Below, in pieces: positions 51,074-58,998 of a stretch of DNA of 64,000 nucleotides; position 1 is the first letter of the stretch; every line of letters starts with the position of its first letter. The notes beneath the pieces are model-generated. The model saw only the letters and a program-made list of their open reading frames with translations. It was not told where the DNA came from and searched no databases. Location of the stretch: NCBI GenBank assembly GCA_002391235.1, contig DGRX01000021.1:1-64000 (forward strand), read 5' to 3'. A program made the position numbers and the translations under genes. The stretch is from Treponema sp. UBA4377 (lineage in GTDB: Bacteria > Spirochaetota > Spirochaetia > Treponematales > Treponemataceae).

Positions 51074-52792
51074 TTATCGCGTTAGTTTTCTATACACCGT
51101 TCTCTTGGGAACGCCCGCGTCCTCGCCAAATTCCTTCTTTTTCCATTCGGCGTATTCGGACCAGTTGCCCTCAAACCAGCGGACTTCGCTGTTGTTTTCA
51201 AAGGCCAAAATGTGCGTGCAAATGCGGTCCAAGAACCAGCGGTCGTGGCTTACGACAAGCGCGCAGCCCGCAAAGTCTTCCAGGGCTTCTTCCAGGGCGC
51301 GCACAGTCTGCACGTCAAGGTCGTTGGTCGGTTCGTCCAAAAGAAGAACGTTGCCGCTTTCCTTTAGCATCATTCCAAGGTTAAGGCGGTTCTTTTCTCC
51401 GCCGGAAAGCACGCCCACCTTTTTGTTTTGGTCCGCTCCGGCAAAGTTGAACCAAGCGCAGTAAGCGTGGCCGTTGACCTCGCGAACGCCGCCTTCAAGA
51501 GGCCGGCCCTTTTCGTCAACCGCGCCGAGCTTTACCATGTCCAGGCCGTCTGTAAGCGTGTCGTAAACCGTTTTGTTTTCGTCAAGCTTGCTTCTCATCT
51601 GGTCAACGTAAACCAGCTTTACGGTTTGGCCAACCTTAAGCTCTCCGCTATCGGGCTTTTCGATTCCGGCAATCATCTTGAACAAGGTTGTCTTTCCGGC
51701 GCCGTTGGGGCCTACGATTCCGACAACCGCTCCTGCGGGAATGTGGAAGTCAAGGTTTTCAAAAAGCAGTTTTTCGCCAAAAGATTTTGTAAGGCCCACA
51801 GCGTCGATCACTTGGCCGCCCAAGCGCGGGCCGGCAGGGATGGAAATCTGGGTGTCCTTGAGTTTTGTCTTTCCTTCTTGGCGCAGCAATTCCTCATAGC
51901 GGGTGATGTGCTCCTTGTGCTTGGCTTGGCGGCCTTTGGCTCCCATGTGAATCCATTCCAACTCGCGCTGCATTTCCTTGCGCCTTTGGCTTTCGCCCTT
52001 TTCTTCCAAAGCCAAGCGCGCTTCCTTTTGTTCAAGCCAGCTGGAGTAGTTTCCTTTAAAGGGATATCCTTCGCCGCGGTCAAGCTCCAAAATCCAGCCG
52101 GCCACGTCGTCCAAAAAGTAGCGGTCGTGGGTAATCGCGATTACAGTTCCGGGGTAAGTGTGAAGGTGGTTTTCAAGCCAGGCGACGGTCTCCGCGTCAA
52201 GGTGGTTGGTCGGCTCGTCAAGCAAAAGGATGTCGGGCTTTTGCAAAAGCAGGCGGCAAAGGGCAACGCGACGCCTTTCTCCTCCGCTAAGAACGTCAAC
52301 GACTTGGTCGGCCGGAGGACAGCGCAAGGCTTCCATCGCAAGCTCCAAGTTTGCGTCCAAGTTCCACGCGTCAGCCGCGTCAAGCTTTTCCTGCAGTTCC
52401 GCCTGTCGCGCGCCCAGCTTGTCGTAGTCCGCGTCGGGGTCGCCAAAGGCTTCGTTGACCTTGTCAAATTCCTCAAGCAAATCGGTGATGGGCTTAACGC
52501 CTTCCTTTACGATTTCTAGAACGGTTTTTCCCGCCGCAAGTTCCGGCTCCTGCTCCAAATAGCCAATCGTGTAACCGGGAGCCAGCGTCGTCTCACCCGT
52601 AAAGTCCTTGTCCACTCCCGCCAAAATCTTAAAGAGCGAAGACTTTCCCGAACCATTAGGACCAATCACGCCAATCTTCGCGCCATAATAATAAGAAATG
52701 CTCACGTCCTTAAGAACGACCTTCGTTCCATAAGCGCGCGAAACTCTGTCCATCGTGTAAATTATTTTTTTATCGTCAACTGTCTTTGCCAT
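51074..52792 (-). CDS. ettA: ABC-F ATPase, energy-dependent translational throttle EttA
   Basis: 572 residues. Two ABC domains with Walker [10 protein letters not shown] and GPNGAGKTT, signatures [11 protein letters not shown] and [11 protein letters not shown], and Walker [12 protein letters not shown] and [11 protein letters not shown]. An arm insertion and the linker with [14 protein letters not shown] match EttA. It binds the ribosomal E site and couples early elongation to ATP level. No membrane part. Confidence 0.93.
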   Translation of the reverse strand: MAKTVDDKKIIYTMDRVSRAYGTKVVLKDVSISYYYGAKIGVIGPNGSGKSSLFKILAGVDKDFTGETTLAPGYTIGYLEQEPELAAGKTVLEIVKEGVKPITDLLEEFDKVNEAFGDPDADYDKLGARQAELQEKLDAADAWNLDANLELAMEALRCPPADQVVDVLSGGERRRVALCRLLLQKPDILLLDEPTNHLDAETVAWLENHLHTYPGTVIAITHDRYFLDDVAGWILELDRGEGYPFKGNYSSWLEQKEARLALEEKGESQRRKEMQRELEWIHMGAKGRQAKHKEHITRYEELLRQEGKTKLKDTQISIPAGPRLGGQVIDAVGLTKSFGEKLLFENLDFHIPAGAVVGIVGPNGAGKTTLFKMIAGIEKPDSGELKVGQTVKLVYVDQMRSKLDENKTVYDTLTDGLDMVKLGAVDEKGRPLEGGVREVNGHAYCAWFNFAGADQNKKVGVLSGGEKNRLNLGMMLKESGNVLLLDEPTNDLDVQTVRALEEALEDFAGCALVVSHDRWFLDRICTHILAFENNSEVRWFEGNWSEYAEWKKKEFGEDAGVPKRTVYRKLTR

Positions 52793-52914
52793 AGCGAATT
52801 TTCTCCTTTTACTGATAAGCGCAAAATCGCAGATTTTTCGCGCGCTGTTCTTACAGTTTTATTTTAGCGGAAATGGGGGCGGAGGGCAAGGGAGCGGGAG
52901 GGAGGGAGAAACAT

Positions 52915-53154
52915 TTAATCACATATACATTTGAGCGTATATGTTGTACTTCCTTGTATTCCGGCAACATATTCATATCGATACTTTTTTACTGCGTCCA
53001 TAGCATTGCATATATTGGCCGAGTCAGAATTTTCGCAAATTCTATCAACAATTGGCCACTTTCGAATTTCGTTGACCGACAAAATTATCTCATCAGCAAC
53101 ATATTTTTCAATATATTCTTCGATATAATGTGTAATTTCTTCTCGTTTTGTCAT
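52915..53154 (-). CDS. Small hypothetical protein
   Basis: 79 residues starting MTKREEITHYIEEYIEKYV. It begins two bases after the end of the larger exported-protein gene, so the two are co-transcribed. AT-rich, no recognised family. Confidence 0.6.
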   Translation of the reverse strand: MTKREEITHYIEEYIEKYVADEIILSVNEIRKWPIVDRICENSDSANICNAMDAVKKYRYEYVAGIQGSTTYTLKCICD

Positions 53155-53156
53155 AT

Positions 53157-54338
53157 TTATTCTTCTCCAAATTCGTTCTTTTGCAAATTTTCCTCATATT
53201 CAATATATGACAATATATCATTATACTGATTTAAATATAGATAATGTGTCCTTGTCGGATCAATGTAATCAGGATTAAGCAGTCCGACTTCCTTAAATTT
53301 TTTCATCATTTCAATATAGTCATAATAATTAGCAATTTCAAATGTGTTGCATGCTATTAAACTGCCCTTTCCCATTACCTTAGATGTATAAGGATTTTTC
53401 ACGGGCTTTGGAATTTGATATTGACGTTTCCCAACATACCTCAATATCATTGGTTCATAAAAATGAACCATATCTCCACCGAAAATATTATGAAAAGAGT
53501 TTAACTGATAATCGGATACTATAGAAAAACAATCCACCCCTTCGCTTGAATACTCATAGAACAAATAAATGAATTTATTATTATCAAGAAAAATGGTTTC
53601 AGAATTTTTTTTATATTCAATATCAAGGCTCACATAAATGTGGTCATTATTAATAAAAGAATCTTTCATTAATAAATATTTTGGCATATATCCATTTTTC
53701 CTCTCTACCGGGCGACATCTTTCTAGCCAATTAAGATAGTCAAGTCTAGAAGAAAATCCATATTTTTTTAGAACTTTATCTTGCTCAACTAATTTTTCTT
53801 TATAAACTATTTCATCAATCGGTTGTTTCGAGTTATTTTCGTTTTGTTTTTTTTCCGCCAGTGGTTTTTGTATTAATTTTTCAACATTTGAGGAGGAAAC
53901 ATTTGAATAACCAGAAAGCTTGATATACAACTCTCCATACGACAAAGCTTTGCATTTGGAATAATTCCCTTTTATGAAAACCACAAGAATTTTGTCAACA
54001 TCTCTAAATAAATACAGGTCTTCATCGCTATAAGATCTAATCAACTCCCCGTCTTTCATTTCATAAAAATCTGCTTCATTCTCAACGTATTCTTTCGCAA
54101 ATTTTTCAAAATCAAAAATATCATTACCAGACTTAAATATTATACAAGTATTGCAGAAACTTTGAGATGATGAATCCAAATACGGTAAAGCTAAACCATA
54201 GCAAATTTTCTCGCCTTTTGCATCCACATTAGAGATTTCAAATCCCCATTCTGTTTTCTTAACTTCCAATAATTCTTCTTTTGCATAAATTGCCGAGAAC
54301 ATTACAAGCATCAAACACAGTGAAAAAATCTTTTTCAT
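53157..54338 (-). CDS. Exported hypothetical protein
   Basis: 393 residues from the ATG at 54338 with TAGGAGCG upstream. The signal peptide is MKKIFSLCLMLVMFSAIYA. The mature part is rich in Tyr, Asn and Lys, with a variable charged middle (about 155-190). No recognised domain. Much more AT-rich than flanking genes, which suggests acquisition. Confidence 0.7.
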   Translation of the reverse strand: MKKIFSLCLMLVMFSAIYAKEELLEVKKTEWGFEISNVDAKGEKICYGLALPYLDSSSQSFCNTCIIFKSGNDIFDFEKFAKEYVENEADFYEMKDGELIRSYSDEDLYLFRDVDKILVVFIKGNYSKCKALSYGELYIKLSGYSNVSSSNVEKLIQKPLAEKKQNENNSKQPIDEIVYKEKLVEQDKVLKKYGFSSRLDYLNWLERCRPVERKNGYMPKYLLMKDSFINNDHIYVSLDIEYKKNSETIFLDNNKFIYLFYEYSSEGVDCFSIVSDYQLNSFHNIFGGDMVHFYEPMILRYVGKRQYQIPKPVKNPYTSKVMGKGSLIACNTFEIANYYDYIEMMKKFKEVGLLNPDYIDPTRTHYLYLNQYNDILSYIEYEENLQKNEFGEE

Positions 54339-54396
54339 AAAATTCGCTCCTATTATAATTTTATAACAATAAATCTTAAAAATCAAATAAATTTGA

Positions 54397-55392
54397 TTAT
54401 TGACATACTTTTATGGCAAGTTCATTCACAAGCCATAACCCGCTCTTTCGAATTTTTTCTATGGGCGAATGCAATCCAAGCCAATTTTCGGACGATGAAA
54501 AATCTTCACAAGATGAAAGAGTTTTTATCAGCAATGATTCCATCCCAAGTCTGTTCTCTTTTGTCAAAACTTCAAAAATAGAAAAAGAAAAGTTTTCACG
54601 CATGTATCCAGAAACTTCTTTCTCTACTTGGTTAAGTTTGTCAAAGTCAATATCGGATGAATACTTTTCACGCGAGACTTTTGTTGTCAAATCAATATTC
54701 CATTGCTTCAAGAACGAGTCGTTTTCTTTATTCAAGAGAGCACGACCTATGTTTTTTCTGAAAATTGAACGGTCTTTGTTCTCATTACAAAGATGTTGTT
54801 CCAGACGGCTAGGAAGATTGCCATCGCCAGTATGCGTTCCAATGCGTACAATTCTATCCAAGCTTTTGTAGTGTTCGCCTTTTTCAAAGAAAAAATAGAT
54901 ACCGTTTTTTGGAAGTATTTTTGAATCAAATGGATATGAATAACGTTGAAGCGAGTTTGCAAACTTATGAATCAAATCGCAGCTGATTTGTTTTTTCAGC
55001 CAAGAAAGCTGCTCACCCTGTTTGAGTCCTTTTGTTGGAATTTCATAATGAACCAAACCTTTTACAAGTTCTTCATAATAATCAAGTCCCGCAAAAATTA
55101 TGTAATTGTCATTTTTACGATTAGAAAACATATCAAGTTGACTCCAGCAAATTTGTGCCCAACCTTTGCGTTCATCGGGATTCTTGTCCTTCAAACAAAC
55201 GTCATAAGGTTCAATCATCTTATCCAGCGGAACAATATGATGCTTTGCAGAAAGGACATAAATTCCATCTGGATTCAAAAGACGAGCGTAAGCCAATCTT
55301 TTCCTAAAACCTGTAGAAATATAAAGGTTTTCTGCCTTAGCAGGAAATTCCAACTTGTCTTTACAACAAGAAATCAACACAAAGGTTTTCAT
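54397..55392 (-). CDS. DUF6884 domain fused to a GIY-YIG nuclease-like domain
   Basis: 331 residues. Residues 1-130 (LISCCKDKLEFPAKAENLYI, LSAKHHIVPLDKMIEPYD) match the DUF6884 pattern. Residues about 165-225 have GIYFFFEKGEH, then RIVRIGTHTGDGNLPSRLEQH, which fits a GIY-YIG nuclease core. GAGGTG lies before the ATG. DUF6884 proteins occur in phage and accessory regions; a role in nucleic-acid processing or defence is inference. Confidence 0.7.
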   Translation of the reverse strand: MKTFVLISCCKDKLEFPAKAENLYISTGFRKRLAYARLLNPDGIYVLSAKHHIVPLDKMIEPYDVCLKDKNPDERKGWAQICWSQLDMFSNRKNDNYIIFAGLDYYEELVKGLVHYEIPTKGLKQGEQLSWLKKQISCDLIHKFANSLQRYSYPFDSKILPKNGIYFFFEKGEHYKSLDRIVRIGTHTGDGNLPSRLEQHLCNENKDRSIFRKNIGRALLNKENDSFLKQWNIDLTTKVSREKYSSDIDFDKLNQVEKEVSGYMRENFSFSIFEVLTKENRLGMESLLIKTLSSCEDFSSSENWLGLHSPIEKIRKSGLWLVNELAIKVCQ

Positions 55393-55725
55393 AACAACAC
55401 CTCATAAAAGTTTAAAATGAACCAACGCAAATTGCCTTAAAAGACAAAATGCGACAACGAGGAAAATGGCGTTCGTTTGGAAAACCTAGATTGTCCTAAT
55501 GATTTTGGACAGAGAAGAGAAGCCCATAATGCCAATACAACCAACACCGCCATTCCATTGCAGAACAACGTCCAATCGAATGTTTTTACTGTGTGAATCA
55601 AAAGCATTTAGCTTTTTACCCCCAAATAAAACTTCCGACGGGGATTGTATTATAGGCGACCTCTCAAAATTGATTTGATTTATTTTAAATTTAATACAAG
55701 TATTTAGATTTGTCAAGTGAAGAAT
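55393..55725 (-). other. Unexplained 333-bp intergenic region, probable long leader
   Basis: On the minus strand TTGACA-17-TAAATT (near 55710-55682) would start a leader of about 290 nt for the DUF6884 gene. It includes CCCC/GGGG arms near 55620-55645. A 76-codon open frame (55486-55716) crosses it, but it has no ribosome site and overlaps the promoter, so I do not call it a gene. It may be a dispersed repeat or a regulatory leader. Confidence 0.4.
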
Positions 55726-55998
55726 TCATTTTTCATAAAACTTAATCGTTTCTTCATTCAAAAACTCTGCATAAAATTTATGTGGCTTACCTTTTATTCT
55801 TGTTTCATATTTATTACTGATAATCCAATTTTGTATTTCAAATGTGATAAACTCGTTGCATTTGTTTAAATCCTTGAGGCAAAGTAATGTGTCATCAGGA
55901 GAAACGATTTTATATACTTTACCTTTTTGAATTCTTTCTGTATTTTCGCATTTTACCTTAAAACCCAACATTCCATGTGGAGACACTGTAAAAATCAT
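55726..55998 (-). CDS. Small hypothetical protein, partner of the HEPN-like gene
   Basis: 90 residues (MIFTVSPHGMLGFKVKCENT), AT-rich. It starts two bases after the end of the HEPN/DUF4145-like gene, which indicates an operon. No recognised family. Confidence 0.6.
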   Translation of the reverse strand: MIFTVSPHGMLGFKVKCENTERIQKGKVYKIVSPDDTLLCLKDLNKCNEFITFEIQNWIISNKYETRIKGKPHKFYAEFLNEETIKFYEK

Positions 55999-56000
55999 AA

Positions 56001-56819
56001 CTACTTCCTTGTTTGATATTTTTGTGACATAGCAATATTTGAAAAATTCATTAACTGTAAGAAATACTTTAATGTATCAATCAAATATGTCGGTTTATTA
56101 TAATCCACATAATTTCCATGCGCTGCATCATTTCCCCTCTTTCGTATTTCTGTACATAAATCATATTCTAACTCTAATTGTTTTTCATCTTTTTTTAACA
56201 ACAAAAATTTTCTGTTATATAATTTATTTATAAGTGTTTCCAAATCCTTGTGAGTTTTTCTATTCTCCTCATAAATATCTGGATATAAATCTCTAAAAAC
56301 TTCTTCCATACAAGTTCTAAATATTACAATTGCCATTTGCGGTTCGGAATCAATTCTTGAAATTGAAGAAATTGCAAGATACCTAATATGATTTGGAAGA
56401 TTAACAAAAGTATGAATATAATAAAAAGTATTCCACTGGACATTAAATAAATCCGTAAGATTCAAATTATCGATAATGTTATCAGAGAAAACGCGACCAC
56501 TTTTCTTTTGTTGCACTCTTTCCAAAAAGAAACTTGCTCGTTTTCTCCAATGTTTTACGGGTAATCCATTTACTTCATCTGATACTTTTTCATACAACTT
56601 AATAGCTTTATCATACTGATTTAAGCATTCGCAAGCTATGCCTTCTTCAAAATCAACCATCCTATCATCTTTATATGGCATAGTATCTTCTTGGGTATAT
56701 TCATCTTTCTCAATTTTATTTCTCAATTTCTTAAAATAATCGCCATCTTTATTTTTGTTTAATACTGTATTCTGGCAAATTTCAATTGATTCCTTCCAAA
56801 TATTACGCCATTCAGACAT
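56001..56819 (-). CDS. DUF4145/HEPN-like protein
   Basis: 272 residues. The N-terminal helical part has a TPR-like stretch (about 45-110, EGIACECLNQYDKAIKLYEKVSDE). The C-terminal half has SRIDSEPQMAIVIFRTCMEEVFRDLY and ends with IRKRGNDAAHGN, a HEPN-type R-x5-H motif typical of DUF4145. HEPN domains are often RNases of toxin or defence systems. The two-gene unit with the 90-residue protein would fit a toxin-antitoxin or defence module; this is inference. Confidence 0.65.
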   Translation of the reverse strand: MSEWRNIWKESIEICQNTVLNKNKDGDYFKKLRNKIEKDEYTQEDTMPYKDDRMVDFEEGIACECLNQYDKAIKLYEKVSDEVNGLPVKHWRKRASFFLERVQQKKSGRVFSDNIIDNLNLTDLFNVQWNTFYYIHTFVNLPNHIRYLAISSISRIDSEPQMAIVIFRTCMEEVFRDLYPDIYEENRKTHKDLETLINKLYNRKFLLLKKDEKQLELEYDLCTEIRKRGNDAAHGNYVDYNKPTYLIDTLKYFLQLMNFSNIAMSQKYQTRK

Positions 56820-56983
56820 TTGCTTTCCCTCAATTTCTTACAAAAATTAAATTTTTCTCTTGACAAATTTCAAATTTGCACTTATCTTGAATTATATAAC
56901 TATTCAATAAAAAACGCAAATTATTTTGCAAGGAGTTGCTTATACGATAGACGCCCCGCCAGGAAGTTTTAAGGGGGTACGAA

Positions 56984-57505
56984 ATGTTATTCGGACTTTT
57001 ATTAGATTTACTGGGCACTGCTGGATTGGTTCCGCTTGTCGCGGGAACAATGGGGGCGTATGCTGTAAGCGACTATGCCACTAAAGACAAAGTCATCCTA
57101 ACAAAAAGCTACGCAAACAAAGAAATCGATTGGGTTTGGGGCGAAGACCCTGACAAATTCAATTTTCAAGATTTTATCGGCCTTACTCCTGACGAAGTAA
57201 AATTTATCATTCCAGACATCAAGGAAAAAGAAGAAAAAGCCTTCCGCAAGCTTGATTACTACGAATTGAATTTGCTTTTTAATGAACAAGGTCTTTGCAC
57301 CAAAGTGGAATACTTGCGGCCAAAAGATCCTAACTGGCCGTATAAAACCCACGGTGTTTTTCCGCTGGAAAATTCTTACACAGAATCAAAAATGCTAAAG
57401 ATAAAGTCAACGACAAAATATCCGGTCTATATTTACAGACGAACGTCTTTGCAAACCGACAACGCGGATATTTTTTACGCAAAGATTAAATTTCCAGAAG
57501 AGTAA
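56984..57505 (+). CDS. Hypothetical protein with N-terminal hydrophobic segment
   Basis: 173 residues. Residues 1-30 (MLFGLLLDLLGTAGLVPLVAG) could be a signal anchor. The remainder is soluble with DWVWGEDPDKFNFQDFIGL. GGGGG lies seven bases before the ATG. It is followed by two further small genes on the same strand. Not recognised. Confidence 0.65.
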   Translation: MLFGLLLDLLGTAGLVPLVAGTMGAYAVSDYATKDKVILTKSYANKEIDWVWGEDPDKFNFQDFIGLTPDEVKFIIPDIKEKEEKAFRKLDYYELNLLFNEQGLCTKVEYLRPKDPNWPYKTHGVFPLENSYTESKMLKIKSTTKYPVYIYRRTSLQTDNADIFYAKIKFPEE

Positions 57506-57521
57506 ATAAGGAAAAAGCGCT

Positions 57522-57719
57522 ATGCCGATTATTTATAGCAAGCCAGATTGTTGGCAGTCATATTTTGACAATCCTAAGCCATACCGCAAAGAACTTACAA
57601 AGGCTGAGAAAGAACTAGAAAAAGAATATGGACAAGGTTACTACGACGAAGGGCCGGATCCCTTTCGCTTTACACCTTTTGAAAGCGAAGATGACTACGG
57701 TGACGAGTCCTGGCCATAA
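57522..57719 (+). CDS. Small acidic hypothetical protein
   Basis: 65 residues, very rich in Asp, Glu, Tyr and Pro (YDEGPDPFRFTPFESEDDYG). AAGG lies upstream, 16 bp after the previous gene. No family recognised. Confidence 0.55.
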   Translation: MPIIYSKPDCWQSYFDNPKPYRKELTKAEKELEKEYGQGYYDEGPDPFRFTPFESEDDYGDESWP

Positions 57720-57758
57720 TCTAGTTATTATATTTTTTGAAAACAAGGAGATACAAAA

Positions 57759-58025
57759 ATGAATATCAAACTTTCCCAACAACACTTCCTTGCAAAGCTG
57801 AACGAAATCTTTGCGGAAAAAACCTCTGCTGGCGAAAAAGAAGTGACAATAACATCGGGCGAGCTTCATCGCTTGCTTGGCGGATATCCCGGAACAAACC
57901 ACCGCATGCCAATCTGTTGCGCTGCGATGCGGCAAGTCTTTGACCAAAGCAAAGACGCCGTTCTCCACTCGCCGGAATCTGGAATTGGAGCCACGCTCAC
58001 AATCCGCTACGCCCTGCCGCGATAA
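57759..58025 (+). CDS. Small conserved protein with GGYPGTNHRMPICC motif
   Basis: 88 residues. The core ITSGELHRLLGGYPGTNHRM followed by PICCAAMR and the final LTIRYALPR recur, as far as I recall, in small proteins and C-terminal domains from accessory regions, but I cannot name the family. AAGGAG lies upstream. GC content is closer to the housekeeping level than in the preceding island genes. Confidence 0.65.
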   Translation: MNIKLSQQHFLAKLNEIFAEKTSAGEKEVTITSGELHRLLGGYPGTNHRMPICCAAMRQVFDQSKDAVLHSPESGIGATLTIRYALPR

Positions 58026-58040
58026 AGCGCCCACTCCTCC

Positions 58041-58817
58041 CTATCGCTTGTCTTCGCGACTAGCGCTCATCTTTGCGGGGGAGCGGCTTATAAAGTCCTC
58101 AAAGCTTTGTAGCTTTTCCGTCAGGAAGCGCTCGGAGTGGGCGCTAAAGAATTTGACCACGCGGTCTTGGCGAAGGACGGTTTGCATTTTTTGAATGTTG
58201 ATGGCCGAGGCCTTGTCGATTTGCATGGCCTTTTTGCGCAATGCCGTTCCAAGCCGCAAAGAAAAGGCGCAGTCCACGACAAAAATTCCAAACAAAGTTC
58301 CGACGACAAACGAAAACCAGGGATGCTCGATGAACCACATGACCAAATCCAAAAACGGCGGAAAAAGCAAAAAGTAATAGGCCGCCGAAAGCGCCGCCCA
58401 AAAGAGCGCGTACTTGGGGCAAATGATTCCCCATAAGTTGCCCCACTCTTCCGAATAATCCCAAAGGCGGATTTTCATTCCCTTTATAAAAATGATTCCC
58501 GCGGCAAACTCGATGCCCGTCATTATAAGCGCCATAAAGACAATCATAAGAACATAGTGCGCGGCGCCGCCCTTGTCCAAGCCGCTGATGAAAGTTTCGA
58601 CAAAGCTCATCGCAAAAAGCGAGAGCGCTCCAAAGCCGTAAACCGGAAGCCACGGCCCTGTCAAAAAGCCGGGGTTCACCCAGCGCCTTTGCGGATTCTG
58701 TACGCGCTCAAAAAATTTCCTGTAAAAAAGCTCGATGAACCAGCCCAACACCGAGCCGGTAAAAAACAAAAAAGCGGCAATGACAAATATTTTGTAAGAA
58801 GTCAACGAGTTGTCCAT
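58041..58817 (-). CDS. CmpB-type putative ABC transporter permease family membrane protein
   Basis: 258 residues. About six membrane helices. GSVLGWFIELFYRK and RWVNPGFLTGPWLPVYGFGA are typical of the PF06541 (ABC_trans_CmpB) family. The cytoplasmic C-terminal tail is helical and basic. The function is not established. TTGAAA-17-TAATGT stands six bases before the ATG, so the transcript is predicted leaderless. Confidence 0.8.
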   Translation of the reverse strand: MDNSLTSYKIFVIAAFLFFTGSVLGWFIELFYRKFFERVQNPQRRWVNPGFLTGPWLPVYGFGALSLFAMSFVETFISGLDKGGAAHYVLMIVFMALIMTGIEFAAGIIFIKGMKIRLWDYSEEWGNLWGIICPKYALFWAALSAAYYFLLFPPFLDLVMWFIEHPWFSFVVGTLFGIFVVDCAFSLRLGTALRKKAMQIDKASAINIQKMQTVLRQDRVVKFFSAHSERFLTEKLQSFEDFISRSPAKMSASREDKR

Positions 58818-58823
58818 AGTTGA

Positions 58824-58852
58824 ACATTAGCGCAAAGGCGCCGCGCTTTCAA
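58824..58852 (-). promoter_or_regulatory. Promoter of the CmpB-family gene
   Basis: TTGAAA (58852-58847), 17 bp, TAATGT (58829-58824), six bases from the ATG at 58817. Confidence 0.6.
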
Positions 58853-58872
58853 GGCTTGCGACCGTTCTCCTT

Positions 58873-58998
58873 GCGCGCTTTCAAGGCTTGCGCCTGCGAT
58901 TGCTTGCAAGCCAAAAATCCGTGTCGCCCGCGCTTGCGCGCTTTCAAGGCTTGTGCCTGCAATTGCTTGCAAGCCAAAAATCCGCGCCGCCCGCGCTT
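58873..58998. repeat. Tandem 63-bp repeat (two units) containing family B-like sequence
   Basis: Units 58873-58935 and 58936-58998 differ at about five positions. Both start GCGCGCTTTCAAGGCTTG and contain GCAAGCCAAAAATCCG. A partial unit precedes at about 58838-58872. The second unit overlaps the pyrC stop codon by two bases. Confidence 0.85.

Noticed and set aside
55486..55716. 76-codon open frame upstream of the DUF6884 gene
   Set aside because: No ribosome site, overlaps the predicted promoter, no family. Described as an intergenic region instead.
58873..58998. CRISPR array
   Set aside because: Only two adjacent near-identical 63-bp units without spacers and no cas genes.
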